Assembly: GCA_009739215.1 (NCBI GenBank)
Contig: VSJF01000001.1
Location: 1,054,001 to 1,118,000 of the forward strand
From: Floccularia luteovirens
Taxonomy: Eukaryota > Basidiomycota > Agaricomycetes > Agaricales > Squamanitaceae
Direction of reading: 5' to 3'
Length of the DNA stretch: 64,000 bases
The notes below the pieces were generated by a model. The model ran no database searches. It had not been told where the DNA came from and saw only the letters and a list, made by a program, of their open reading frames with translations. The position numbers were made by a program, and so were the translations under genes. The first letter of the stretch is position 1. The number at the start of each line of letters is the position of its first letter. Below, piece after piece: positions 37,283 to 49,821 of the stretch.

Positions 37283-37479
37283 TGTATATGAGGTACAGCC
37301 GTCCAGAAAAATACAAAGTTACTTAGCTACAGCACAAAGTGAAATGTTGAGCACCCAAATTTGGCACGAATTACAAGGGCCGTGACAAGCTGTGACTCAC
37401 GTGCGGTCGCGGGACTACAGCCTTCTCGGTCTCACCAACTTACTTCAAGTTCTACCTTTTATGATTCTATGATTATACC
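37283..37479. promoter_or_regulatory. Bidirectional promoter region, PRP17 / Myb-C2H2 gene
   Basis: 197 bp between divergent start codons, with CACGTG at 37398-37403 (bHLH/Cbf1-type core). Shared control is inferred from spacing. Confidence 0.4.
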
Positions 37480-39918
37480 ATGACTGAAAGAAACATAGGT
37501 CGACCATGGACAGAGGAAGAAGGTGCTTCTCATTATTACTTTCATCCTTGATAATAACTTATTTTTTGTTTTGTCTTACAGACAGATTACTAACTGAGGC
37601 AGTTGCTATTCATGGCGAGCATGATAATTGGAAAACCATTGCTCTTTCAGTCCAAGGGAGGACCAATAAGGCGTGCAGGAAGGTACGCTAAGTTTTAATC
37701 AGGAAATTATATGATCATAATATCACCCCAAGCGCTGGCTTCACTCCCTTTCGCCTGATGTGAAAAAAACTGCATGGACACCAGATGAGGACAAGCACCT
37801 ATTACAACTATACAGTCAACATGGTCCAAAGTGGTCAACCATCGCTCGCGACATACCTGGAAGGACTGATGACGCTTGCTCGAAACGATATCGAGAAGCA
37901 CTAGATCCGAGCCTCAAGAAAGACGAATGGACGCCTGAAGAAGATGTCAAATTATTACAAGAATATGCCCGTATTGGAGGCAAGTGGGGTCAAGTTGGTC
38001 AAGAACTACAACGTAGTGGACTTGCTTGTAGAAACCGGTAAATCCATCTGCTTATTAATATTTTCTATTTTATAATCGTCTATTAGGTGGCGGTTGCTTG
38101 AGCGGAAGAAAGCCTCTGAAGCGAGGGCGGCTCAGGGTGCTAAATCAATCAACATATCAAACCCAGTCGACGACGACACCCGTACAGAAATTGAGAACTT
38201 AGCGCCATCAAACTCTGCTGACTATTCCCCACAATCTGGATTATCGCATAAAGATCCTATTCCAATCGAGTCCCATTGGCCTCCTTATTACCCACCAGAA
38301 GCATATCCTACGTTCCCTACAGAAGGAAGCTCTCGTGAACAAGCATCGCTTTGCCCACCTACTCCAGAAGCTTTAGTCACAGTCTCTCCCCATGTTGCAC
38401 CTTTCCAATTTTCCTCGTCGTCTTTGAGTGCTGCACTCTCTGATCCCCCTCGGTTGCCCAGACCACTACCTCCAATAACTGTGCAGAACGATATGCATGA
38501 TTACCATTACGAGTTCGAGCCACTACCATCTTTGTCGCCATTACCTTTACAACACGTGGTGCAAGATTTTAGCCAGGATGACTCTGAATCCATGTCCCTG
38601 GACGACCTTGCAGGTAGTTTTGAGGACCAGAACGACTTCACTGGCATCCTCACAGCAACGAATTATACCCCACAACATGTCCACTACTTCCATAACAATA
38701 ATACTACTAATATCCACGATTCTGCCATGTACAGCTCGGTATCTCCCATTTCCCTTCCACCAGAGATGTCCCAAACGGACCCGCTTTTGTTTGATGGTTC
38801 CTGGAAATCTCCTAATCCCCTGTCAGACCTTCTGCTTATGTCTCTTTTCGAACAATCCCCCTCTCCATTGCATCACTTTGTAGGCATGCCATCTTTACAA
38901 GAGTCACAGGATGATCTCTCCTCTGCATCATCGACCCCATTTGCGTTCTCCTCCTCTCTTTCACCGACATCTAGTCCAAGTGTGGCGTCGCCCAAAGAAT
39001 TACCTTTGAACGACGGTCTTGCACCAGGATCCTTGCTATTTTCTTCTCCAAACGGATCTACGTTACAGTTATCAGGGAGACCAAAGAGGACTTCTTCAGC
39101 TAAAAGAACTAATCGAGCCCACACGAAGTCTCAAGCATTGACCAGACTATCTTCTATGTTACCGCTTACCTCCGAGTCTGTCTTCTACTATTCTCACTAG
39201 AGATGATTTTTAACTCTAATTTTACCAGCCCTTCCGTGCGACCGTATGCATGTGGTCGAGAAATGTGTTGGCCCGCAACCTCAGCAACAAGTTCATCTTG
39301 CTTTGCAACATCCAAAGAGTTGTTTGACCACAGTAAAGATAGCCATGCGGATGATTTACCCGGAGAAAAACCTTTTAGGTGCGCTTTGTCTGGGTGTGGG
39401 AAATCCTGGAAGGTTTGTTGTTCTTACCCGATCTTAATACCATTCTGATTTTTTGGTGAAAGTCTATAAATGGCCTACAGTATCATTTACAGATGTGAGC
39501 TTTTAGTGGTTGGCAATGCAAAAAAAGTTTACATAGCTTTCCTGAAGTTCTACAGCACATTTTAAGCATGCTCTATCAACCCGATTTTCTTCACAAATAA
39601 CAAAGACAATTGACGAAGAACAATCATCTCCTGGTGATGGCAAAGAAATTGAGATTGAAGACCCTGATCGTACATGTGTATGTCCGCATCCTCAGTGTTT
39701 CAAGGCATATCGACAGCCTAGTGGGTTGCGATACCACCTTAAACATGTTTGTGCTGTTCCACAACCTCCTTGAGCCCATAAACTCATGCACTTTACAGGG
39801 CCACCCTGAGCAGATGCCCGCACAATTACTTGAAGTTCCTCCTGCTTTGGCGCGGCAACTGCCCACCAAGACGAAGAGGATGCGGTCCAAGTCATCCCCC
39901 GATTCAAATGACTCATAG
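37480..39918 (+). CDS. Transcription factor with three Myb repeats and C-terminal C2H2 zinc fingers
   Basis: Starts MTERNIGRPWTEEE at 37480. Three Myb/SANT repeats follow across small exons (WTEEEDRLLTEAVAIHG, WTPDEDKHLLQLYSQHG, WTPEEDVKLLQEYARIG, each with the spaced tryptophans and an RW/RYRE/NRWR end). A long Ser/Pro-rich region with glutamine- and leucine-poor disorder spans about 38100-39170. Three zinc-finger-like units come last: a degenerate one near 39246, then FRCALSGCGKSWK continued as INGLQYHLQIS, and CPHPQCFKAYRQPSGLRYH with LKHGH. The last two resemble Sfp1-type fingers. The link between Myb and finger parts relies on an intron (near 39178-39230) joining LTSD to PSVRPYACG. If that splice is wrong, two genes are present. 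Confidence 0.75.
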
Positions 39919-40345
39919 CCCATGCAACTCTGGAACCAAGAGCACATTGCTTTCGATGAAATGTCTTACTGTTTGTAATTGTTTTTAAACCCGTGGGAGA
40001 TACCTCAATATGTTGCCTTTGGCCGAAGAATTTTGCTTAGATGTTCTTTTCTTTTTCTTTTCTTGCTAATCTCTTTTCCAATCTATGACTTGGTTATGAT
40101 ATACCTACAATATTAATCTTGGAGCAATATAAAAGGCTATTCATTATGACCTGATGCAAGGATCTGAAGACTCTAATATCATTACTTCCATCTTGAAACT
40201 TGATGGGGAGTATTTATGCCTTCGATAATTGCATACATCCAATTGAATTCGAACGCACGGAAAATTGAGCTGAAGTCATGCGTCATATTATCATTTCATC
40301 TGTATCGCTACATTATATTTGGATCTACCTCTCAGAATCGCCATG
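39919..40345. other. 3' intergenic, no gene seen
   Basis: 427 bp between two convergent stop codons. T-rich runs near 40045-40080 suit 3' UTR signals. No coding exon seen. Confidence 0.5.
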
Positions 40346-41566
40346 CTAAGATGAACCAGAAGCACCGGGACGGAATTGACTTGCACTGATTGTGATGTTA
40401 GACTGGCGCATCAGAAATTTTTAGTGTACTCACAGCTGTCGCAAAGCAGGATCTGCCATTAGTTCATCCATAGATGGCATATTACCACCTTGCACTCTGT
40501 TCATCTGCAAAATGGTTTTAAGAAACCTTCATAGTTTTTTCCTGAAATAAACTCTCACCATATTGGCGACAGCGGGGTTCTGCATGAGATTCGCCAATCC
40601 TCCATTAGAAGCTAGTTGCTGGGCCATGGACATTAATTGAGGATTGTTCATAAGGCTAGCTATATCAGGCATCCCTCCTCCCTCTGCCCCCGCTCCCCCC
40701 ATATTTCTAAGCATATCTGCCATACCACCAAGACCAGGTGCAGAATCAGCGGTAGATACTTCCGGAGGATCTGATGCATTTCCTGTGTCCGACGTTATTT
40801 TGGACTTGGCATTTTGTAATGCAGACTTTAGGCTTGCATTATTGGGATCAAGTTGAAGTCCTCGTTCGAAAGCACTGGCCGCTGCCTTGAAATCAGAAAG
40901 GGAATATTGGGCATGGCTAAAAAAGAGTATCGGAAAAGGTTCTTTCACAGAATTATATAGCCTACGTACCCAAGCCTGTGGTAGGCTTTAATGAATTTAG
41001 GATCGACGGAGATGGCTTGTTCAGCATCGCCGACTGCGCCAAGATGGTCACCTTTGCTGGAGTATGCGGCTGCCCTATTTGAGTAGTAGACTGGATTGGT
41101 TGGGTCAAGTTCAACAGCTTGTGTATAAGACTCGATAGCTTCATCATATTTTTTGCTGGACATGAATGCATTTCCGCTTTGTTTGAGTTTCTCTGCTTGC
41201 GCTTTATCAGCTGCAGATGGCAAACGCGGCTGTGAAGATGCGGTTGATGTAGATGGCTGTGAACTCGCTCCAAGCTTGCTTTTTGTCTTGATAAACACAT
41301 CGAAAATAGTCTGGAGTGTGGCAGGCTTTATGGTCAGTTTGTCTGCCTGCTCTTGGTTGGAGGGATCGACACCAAAAGCTTCTCCAATACATTGTACTGT
41401 AAGGCGGATTGATCACGATCAACCGGGGTTATCAACGTCGAAGAAAAAGTAACATACTGGCAACTTCCAGGCCTTCCTTATCGTCTGCTTTAACAGTTCC
41501 ATCTTGAATAGATTGGTTAAGAAATTCTATGATGGAATATACGAGACGCTGCTGCTTTTCGGACAT
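40346..41566 (-). CDS. SGT2: Small glutamine-rich TPR protein Sgt2/SGTA
   Basis: Co-chaperone that hands tail-anchored membrane proteins to the GET pathway. The N-terminal dimerisation domain starts MSEKQQRLVYSIIEFLNQS and continues IQCIGEAFGVDP. Three TPRs follow: AEKLKQSGNAFMSSKKYDEA, NPVYYSNRAAAYSSKGDHL and KAYHRLG continued by AQYSLSDFKAAASAFERG. A Gly/Met-rich region with MADMLRNMGG and NNPQLMSMAQQL, and the NPAVANM motif, form the substrate-binding end, finishing GASGSS. An upstream in-frame ATG at 41614 exists but 41566 fits the family. Divergent from PRP19. Confidence 0.93.
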
Positions 41567-41715
41567 GGTGTCTAAATGCTGTATTGGGCAAACAAACGAA
41601 AATAAGGCGAGCACAGAAGTCTGCGCGTCTTGTTATTTTCTTTTTTGTCGTCCAGAGCGTCGTCTGTCGCGCTCTTCTCTTCATACTCACAAACACCACA
41701 ACTTCTACGACGAGA
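41567..41715. promoter_or_regulatory. Bidirectional promoter region, SGT2 / PRP19
   Basis: 149 bp between divergent start codons. No CACGTG or ACGCGT core here. Shared promoter inferred from the spacing only. Confidence 0.35.
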
Positions 41716-43355
41716 ATGTTCTTCTGTGCAATATCAGGTGAAACTCCACAGGAACCAGTGGTCTCAAAAATATCTGGAAAAGTATACGAAAAACGTCTGA
41801 TTGTCAAATATATCAACGAAAATGGCACAGACCCAATTACAGGCGAGAAACTCGAGGAATCAGATCTTATAACAATAAAAGCTTGTAAGCCGGGTCTTAT
41901 ACGCGTGTTTACTTAGACGTCATCGTTTGACTATAATATCTATCTGCCTCTTTTGACAGCTCCAGAGACTGCAACCCCAAGACCAGCTTCACATGCATCT
42001 ATCCCTGCTCTTCTTCATACATTACAGAATGAGTGGGATGCTATCGTTCTGGAAACCTTTGCCCTCAAACAAAAATACAATTCAACCCGTCAAGAGTTGA
42101 GTTATGCGTTATATGCGCAGGACGCGGCACAACGCGTCGTTGCAAGATTGATTCGGGAACGTGATGCCGCCAGAGAGTGAGTGTTGGTTGAAGAGTCATA
42201 CCTAAAGACTAATATGTACTTCATAGGGCCCTGGCGAACGTCCAAGCTACTATGGGGATCGGGTCGTCTGCTCAGACTGCTGATGATGTCGACATGACTG
42301 AAAATGGTGCAGCAGAAGGACTTCCAGCTGCAATAGTATCTCAGATTGAGGAGACACATCAAGCCTTGTCAGCAGCTCGCAAGAAACGCAAGCCGCCTGC
42401 AGGGTACTCCACGGTTGCTGAAATCAAAACATTTACGGCAACACATGCTATTCCTTCCCTTCACTCAGCTTCACCTGCGGGAATCACCTGTCTTGCATTA
42501 TCTCATGCAAACCCCTCCCAATTCTTGACCGGGGGGAACGACAAGGTAGTACAACTTTATGACCGAAGCACGGACAAGGTTCTTGCTTCGCTGAAGGGGC
42601 ATACCAAAAGGGTCAATCATGTCGCGCTTCGTGAGCGAACAGGCGAGTCTACCTTGCTACTCTCAGCTGGAGCAGATAAAATTGCAAAAGTCTGGGCCCA
42701 TGACACCGCATCTGGGGAGTACATTCCGAAATCGACCGTCCGGTTACATACAGGGGAATTGACAGGATTGGCTGTTCACCCCACTTCAACTATCTTTGCA
42801 CTCTCTTCGACTGACAAGAGCTACTCTTTACACGATTTAACCAACTTTACTCAGGTTTTTCGTTCGGCGCCTACTGATGAAGCGTACACGGCACTGTCTA
42901 TCCACCCAGATGGTACATTACTTGCGCTTGGGACACCATCTTCAACCATCCAAATATACGATGTTCGTGTTGGAGGAATCGCCGCGACTCTTTCCCCTGC
43001 AGACACTACACCATTTACTGTCAACACCCTTTCATTTTCCGAGAATGGATACCACCTTCTAGCTCCCAGTTCTCTGTCTTCAGTAGCTATCTGGGACTTA
43101 CGCAAACAGAAAACTACACATTCCATTCCTTTGGGTGACGATTACAAAGTCAACAAGGTGGTGTATGACCCTAGCGCTCAATTCTTTGGAGTGGCTGGTA
43201 GTAATGGTGTCCGGGTATATGCCCATAAAACATGGGAAGAGCTTCTTCGACTCGATGAAGGAGGTGAGGCTTCAGATGTCGCCTTTGGGGATCAAGGAAA
43301 AGAAATCTGGGCTACAACAGGAAGAGAAGTGAGGATCTGGGGAGTAGCTGCCTAG
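41716..43355 (+). CDS. PRP19: Pre-mRNA-processing factor 19 (U-box E3, NTC core)
   Basis: Core of the nineteen complex of the spliceosome and a ubiquitin ligase. The first exon is the U-box: [30 protein letters not shown] and [15 protein letters not shown]. Next come the coiled-coil tetramer region ([38 protein letters not shown]) and a C-terminal WD40 propeller in one long exon from about 42230, with [32 protein letters not shown] and ending EVRIWGVAA at 43355. All hallmark parts present in order. PRP17, another second-step/NTC-related splicing gene, lies 4.4 kb away. Confidence 0.96.
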
Positions 43356-43805
43356 AATATATTCCCTGTTTTTAGTACAGTAAATCTATAATTATGTATG
43401 TTTTCTCAAAACTGTTGTCGAAAGGTTACTGCAAGCTAGAGAAACCGGCCCTTAGGCCTTAAAGCTTGTCGACATTTCTGAAACACCAGAACGATATCTG
43501 ATTCAGTTGAGAACATATGTACATAGGTATTGCGTTGCTGAACCGTTAACTATCAGATTGGTCAATCTCCATGGTTCGGGTTTAAGTAGATTATCATTGA
43601 TGTTGTTTTATACATGGTATAACTCCTCCTTGCGAGTAGTATTTATGTAAAGAGGTTGTGGATTGTAGAAAGGTGTCAGTGGATAAATGGTACGTAAAAA
43701 TAAAAAAAATGCAACAATGTTGGAAAGTTCAATTGAAATTATACTACAGAATGCATGAGGTCATCATTATAATATAGCCTCTAAAACGAATATGCAAATA
43801 AGGGC
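43356..43805. other. 3' intergenic, no gene seen
   Basis: 450 bp between convergent PRP19 and the OPT transporter. AT-rich 3' UTR-like sequence, no coding exon seen. Confidence 0.5.
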
Positions 43806-46700
43806 TTATGACCATGTTGTCGGACCAATTGTTGTCCCTGGAGGTATTGAGCGAATTCCAAGGCCTTGACCATCTGCTGTGTTTACCCATACGCTGAGTA
43901 GTGCATCGTGAGCATTATTTCTGTTTGCAAGAAAACCGGATTCGCTTACCTATTTCCCCACCAGTCGAGGCTACCACCATTTTTTGAGAATTGTAACACA
44001 AAGAATATTGCGATGGCTGCCAGGGCTACTCCCGCATCCAACCCAGCAGAAAGAATATAATTGTATCTCATCCACCACCTCAAGTGGAAACGACGGATAA
44101 CAAAGTTGAAAATGAAACCAACCAAAACCCAGGAAATGAAGTTCATGCCAGTGGCGGTGCCTAACGCAGCGAGACCGGCGAAGAAAACTGGGATGTTGGC
44201 GTATCGCCATAAAGACAATGGGAAGCGGCGTGCAAGGAAATAGCATGGAATGGGCAGAGCAGCACCAATTAAGAAGAACCATAACAAGGAAGAATATCTG
44301 AACGAATGAGATAAGAATGTTTGCAAAGTTTTGGATATTTTTTAAGACTTACGGAGCACCAGGGCTAAACATGCGCTGAGGACCAATGCCTCCCCAAATC
44401 ACAGAAACTGAAGCAAAAACGGTTGAACCTGGACAAACAAAACCATCCTTCTGGTCTGGTGAGCAAATATCCTCAACATTAGCCAACAGCCAATCTTGAA
44501 CAAGAATAGCAACGAAGCAGGCTATCACAGAAGAGACTGTTTGGACAGCGAACATGATACGGGGAGGGATTTTCATGTAATGGCCAAGTTTGAGGTAACC
44601 TGTGAAAGCAACGGCTTGATCACCAACGTTGGAGCCAATAGCTTTGTAGACAATGTTGGCGATCGGACGTCCAGGTATCATATAGCCAGCGACAAGTTCA
44701 TGGAAAACTTGCGTTGGGATTTGTTGATTCGTAATGGCCTGGAGAGTAGCAAGGGGGAGAGATAGTATCGCAGAAGTTAAGCAGGCAATCAAAGCTGCCC
44801 AGATAGGTAATTTAGTGTCTCCAATTTCTATCGAAACTAAGAGGAGGACAAGAGCGATGACTCCAACAATAAGGTACCACCATATGGGAACTTCAGGGTA
44901 TGCCTGCATCAATCTTGAGTGAACATCTTGTTCGTCCTTCAAGCTCCTTTTGAATCTTCGAACGATATCTTTGCGGAACCAAACTGTCGTCGAACCCACT
45001 TAGTTGAAAAGAAAACGAAATGCAATAGAGACGACATACGACAGGTGTGGACAAGAACGGCCGGAATGGTGGCGAACGACACACCATAAGCCAATGCAAG
45101 CATGGTAGGCATAAAAATGGGCGAATAAGCCTCGTATTTCGCCTGGTCGAAGATGCCGTCCGTGATAATGCTTTTTCCATCGTACGGATTCCCTGTGTTG
45201 TCGAATGATACAAAAGAAGTTATGGGGAAGTAAGCTGCGTTGAATGTATTCGTGACTGCCCAAATGCATTTAGCCCCGGATTTGAAGCAAAATAAAATAT
45301 ATAAGAACTTACAGTACATAATGGGTGCGAGGACCCAAGCAAAAAGGACGAAGGCAATACCAGTGTTCATTTGGGACCACCACTAAGTTCGAAAGTCAGA
45401 TATGGACGCAAGACGAAGACAGCGGCTGATATAACGTACAGGGGTGACCAAGGGGCTTCCAATATAACTAACCATCGCCCAATCGAATGTCAGAACGCTC
45501 ATGCCCAGGCCAGAGCTCACGCCGAACAGCGTGTTTAATGTAAGGTTGTTGGGAGCGATCCAACATACCCAGTTGAAAAAGCTTAATGCAGTAAACAAAT
45601 AACCAGGTACCCAGTACCAAACAAAGCTGCCAGCAAGGATGATAGTGAAGAAACGAACGCGAGACATATGATTTCGCTCTAGCTTGCCGGAGCTATTATG
45701 AAGAGCGTTGAAAAGAGCGCAATTGACCAGGGAACCAGGCCAAATCATGGCAGCTGGCCAGACGGCGTATCGTCGGAGGAATCCTGCTAGAGAAAACCCA
45801 AGAACCTGTGTTGAAAGTAGGAGGAGAATCTTGAACGAGAATTTCGGATTCTGCTTGTAGTAAACCTGCTGTGTGAATGGAACGTCGGATGCGTATGCAC
45901 CAAATACGACGAGATTGCCCATGACAGATATGCAGACGTGTTCTTTGACGGAGAAAGGGCCTGGATTGAATGACCAGATGTATCCGAAAGTATTGAACCG
46001 TGTTGTAGGAAGGATTTTGGCCAAAAGCCTACCCAATGGCAATGACAACACAGTTACGACAATACCGCTGATAAATATTGAAGGATCTAAAATAATGGTC
46101 ACCTTGGGTGAAAAAAGGAAAATTTACAACACACAGTCAACTTACAACGTATACTGAATACTTGATTCATGCCAGAGACGAAGATGGTGGTGAGAACACC
46201 CAAAAACCACCTACGATAGATTAGCACACTATAAATTTGTTTGAAGTTATATAGCTTACATTCGAAATGTGTTGACAGGCATCAACGGATCATCGATACT
46301 AGACACTGCAGACCGCACTTCAGGATAAGGTGATTCACTAGATCGAAGTGCTCAATAACATGACGAGACAGCAGCTAGATAAAACGTACTCGTCGAATTC
46401 AATCAATTCTGAATTCCTGGATTCGGCTCTCGACGTTGAGCGTCGATCATATTCAAACTGTGATTCAGAATCGAGTTCAGATGCATCATAAGAGAAACGC
46501 TTCTTCTTAATTTGTGTACGATGACCAGAGCTAGAGTAGGAGGAGCGGTGTCTGGGTGCTTTCAAATCAAAGTTGGGGTCATTCAAATGTTCCATGAGGA
46601 AGTCGACGTCTTCCGGAACATCGGGAACATGGCGAGGACGAAGCATGCTAGGAAGCTCCACATGCTCAGCAGAGGTGGTAATCGCCTTGTTTTCCTCCAT
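43806..46700 (-). CDS. Oligopeptide transporter, OPT family
   Basis: Multi-pass proton-coupled transporter of small peptides at the plasma membrane. Starts MEENKAITTSAEHVELPSML; a hydrophilic N-terminus with a Ser-rich segment (HRSSYSSSGHRTQIKKKR) precedes about a dozen membrane helices. Family blocks include PVNTFRMWFLGV, SFNPGPFSVKEH, YAVWPAAMIWPGSLVNCALF, NWVCWIAPNN, TNQQIPTQVFHELVAGYMIPGRP (shortened here: QVFHELVAGYMIPGRP), NVGDQAVAFTGYLKLGHYMK, and the end WWGNSVWVNTADG, reached by splicing the last intron. SPFKEH-type SFNPGPFSVKEH and the YMIPGRP region are signatures of fungal OPTs. Substrate range cannot be deduced. Confidence 0.92.
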
Positions 46701-48313
46701 GGGGTGTGCGATAAACGAGGAGCAAGATGAGATGGGAGGTGTCCAGTTGTTCCGGAGGGGGGGGGGGGATGGCGGTTTAAACCAGCCGAAGTAACTGATG
46801 TTCTTATGAAGGTGGAAGATGACTATATAGAAATCTAGATGGAAGACTTTCGCAGGACCAAGATGGGCGGAGACAATTAGACAATTAAAATGATCAGGAC
46901 TATCTTATTAGTGTCAAACTCTGATATCAGTTTCTATACATCCCTCTTTCTCTTTCATATCGGAAAGTATGTTAGATCCTGCATTGTTTTTGCTTCTCAC
47001 GCAAGCTACACCATCGGTTCAAGAAATGGAGAAAAAGAGCAAAGATATTGAAGGATTGAAGCAGGACATGAAGATGAGGCGTGAGTATGATACGGAGATA
47101 CCTGAAAGAAGTAAAGGGTTGATGCATGATGAGTTCTTATTGTTCTTATTGTCTTTCGCTTCCATAAATAGCACCTGACGTGATCACATGTCATTCTAAT
47201 TGTTACTTTGAATTCAATTTCAAGTAGAATTCACAGCAATGCAGTGGCACTGGTCATGGTACCGGTTACATATCTGTTCGGAAACAAAAATTTTATCACT
47301 CATACACATATCCGATTAAGAGAATGAGATATCTCTACACGGCCATAAGTACCGTTCACATAGGTTGATTCTAAAATGATCACAATTCACTGAATTAGAG
47401 ATCAAGTTGAACATACAATGAGCACAAGTTCATCTTTAAGCTGATGACATTATGTAACTACTAGCCTCATTTGGTATGCTGTCATATCTCCACATACCAC
47501 GGCAATTGTCTTTTTTCTTCAATACAATTGTACCTAGCAGATTCGAAAGGTTCAAACTATGTACATCGTGAAATTATTGCGCCGAAATTCATATGAGGCC
47601 CCTGAGCATTTCTGCAAGACCATTTTCAGCCCAGGTAATACTATAACAAACCGAGTTATTAAAGGACTAAACCTCATGAGGCATGTTTTCTACAGAGCGA
47701 GTAAATATCGCAACAGTCAGATCAGACCCCACGGCGACAACTTTGCAACTTTTTCAACCGAATCTATACCTCAACGACTGTATAACTGTTGACAAAAATC
47801 TACGTACTGGACCCGCGGATAGCTGCACAGATAACATTGCAGAAATGTCACTGCGCCGCCCAAGTGCCGTGTGCCAAGTAAGTAGGGTCATGTGATGAAA
47901 ATAGTTGCCGGATGCTCGGGACGCCATCCCCAATGCTGCTTGGAAACAATATCCATAAGTACACTATTGTGACTGATATACACACAATAACTCTTCAGGA
48001 ACCCCAATAATGTAGTAACCAACTGGTTACAATATAAGTGCGTATCGCGCTTCAGTAGGCACAAATGCAGCCCTCAAAGTTTGGTACTATACAAGGCTGT
48101 AGTACTGTAGGTATGTCATCGGACACCCGCTTATTTATATTTAGATCGATACCACCTGGCTTTGGAGAGGAAATAGCAAATCCATGTCTAATGATGGCGT
48201 CTTTAGAAGCTGAAATGACGAGATTCAGTCCTCTGTGTCATTCATTTAGGACAGTACCTTTGACAATTTGACCTAGACGAATTGGATATCATACGAAAAG
48301 AAATTCTTGCAAG
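46701..48313. other. 1.6-kb intergenic gap with no confident gene
   Basis: Contains the OPT promoter on the minus side and the upstream region of the dioxygenase on the plus side. A run of 12 G is at 46757-46768. An ATG frame at 46969-47178 begins MLDPALFLLLTQATPSVQEM and has a charged helix-like middle (EKKSKDIEGLKQDMKMRREY), but I find no partner exon or family. Remaining sequence looks non-coding. Confidence 0.4.
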
Positions 48314-49701
48314 ATGGCAACTACCACAGTTACTCAAGTTGCAGAAGCTGTAACATCTACCCTCACTCTTCGTCCCAAGACCTCAGAAAATGAATCTCGG
48401 ACCGAAGACAATTACCGCTACACTCACCTCCTGCCGCATTTTTCGACTGACACTTATCCACCATTGACACCGTTCGATCATGTCGATCCCGGTTACCGTG
48501 CTTTATCCCTACCGAACCCCCGCTCCTTCTTGGATGCAGCGACAAGTGTCACGGAGATGACCCCCAATTTGGGCACCGAGGTATCCGGATTAAACCTAGC
48601 TGATTTAGACAGCACAGGACGCGATCAACTGGCTCTTGAAGTAAGCATTTATCGAGATATTTTTTAGGCTAGTCCTGATCAATATGTCCGGTCGGTAGGT
48701 CGCTCGCAGAGGATTGGTTGTTTTCAGAGACCAGCAAGACTTCATTGACAGGGGGCCAGAATTCTACCGGCAATGGGGTAGCCACTTTGGCCGGTTAGTA
48801 ATCTACGGAATCGTATTCTGAGTATTCTTAATAGATCTCATAGACTTCATATCCACCCTACATCCGGACACCCTGCAGGGTATCCAGAAATACATCTGGT
48901 ATATAGGTGTGCCAGGATTCCCATCTATCTGAGATATAGACATACTCACACCTTTATATCAGGGACCGAAACTCGACTTACAATTTCGAGATAGACGATA
49001 GCATCACCACGACAGTTTGGCATTCTGATGTTTCTTACGAACTTCAGCCACCAGGTCTGACGACCTTCTTCCTTCTTGCACAACCCGATACAGGAGGCGA
49101 TACTCTTTTCACCTCACAAGTGTCTGTATTGAAAAAGCTATCGCCTCAGTTCGTGGCCTTCCTGAAAACCTTGAAAGCAGTCCATTCGGGTGCTGAGCAA
49201 GCAGACTTCTCGCGTTCAGGAAGACGCGGCGGGATTGTGCGTAGAGAGCCTGTGGAACATGTGCATCCCGTTGTCAGAAAACATCCCGTAACTGGGGAAG
49301 AGGCATTGTATGTTAACAGGCAGTTTACTCGACGAATTGTCGGGCTCAAACGGGAAGAATCAGGTATGTTATAGTCTCAACAGTTGTGTTCTTCAGCTCA
49401 AATACTATCTTGCAGAAAACATTCTGAGGTTCCTTTATGACCATATAGATAAAAGCGCAGATAACCAGGCGCGGGTGAAATGGCGACCTAACACCGTCGT
49501 CTTATGGGACAATAGAATTACCGCACATGTAAGAATTTCATTCTAATCCACCTGATATCTGAGAGCTAATATTGCTTTCGATATACTTAGTCAGCTATCG
49601 TTGACTTCAAAGATCGTGGAGAGCGTCGACATGGAGCTCGTATCACCCCACAAGCTGAGCGTCCGATCCCGGCTTTAGAAAGTCTTGATCTCTCTGCCTA
49701 G
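48314..49701 (+). CDS. TauD/TfdA-type Fe(II)/2-oxoglutarate dioxygenase
   Basis: Non-heme iron oxygenase of the taurine/sulfonate dioxygenase type. Spliced blocks: VTEMTPNLGTEVSGLNLADL, RRGLVVFRDQQDF, QWGSHFGRLHIHPTSGHP, the iron-binding HxD in TVWHSDVSYELQPPG near 49017, the FLLAQPDTGGDTLFTSQ block, and the distal segment RWRPNTVVLWDNR-like (KWRPNTVVLWDNRITAH). The last exon has ERRHGARITPQAERP with the 2-oxoglutarate-binding Arg. It ends SLDLSA at 49701. In fungi such enzymes often release sulfite from sulfonates; the actual substrate is unknown. Convergent with the F-box gene, 120 bp apart. Confidence 0.88.
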
Positions 49702-49821
49702 AATTCAGTGATGAGGAAAATAAACAGGTAGAGGGGATATTAAGAATCCACATTGCGTGTAAGTAAAATTTGTAAAGATGTCGTAGATATAAATGCAAAG
49801 CTGTAAAGATGGAGGGTATAT

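Noticed and set aside
38497..38883. 128-codon frame inside the Myb gene
   Set aside because: It is a shifted frame of the Ser/Pro-rich region of the transcription factor.
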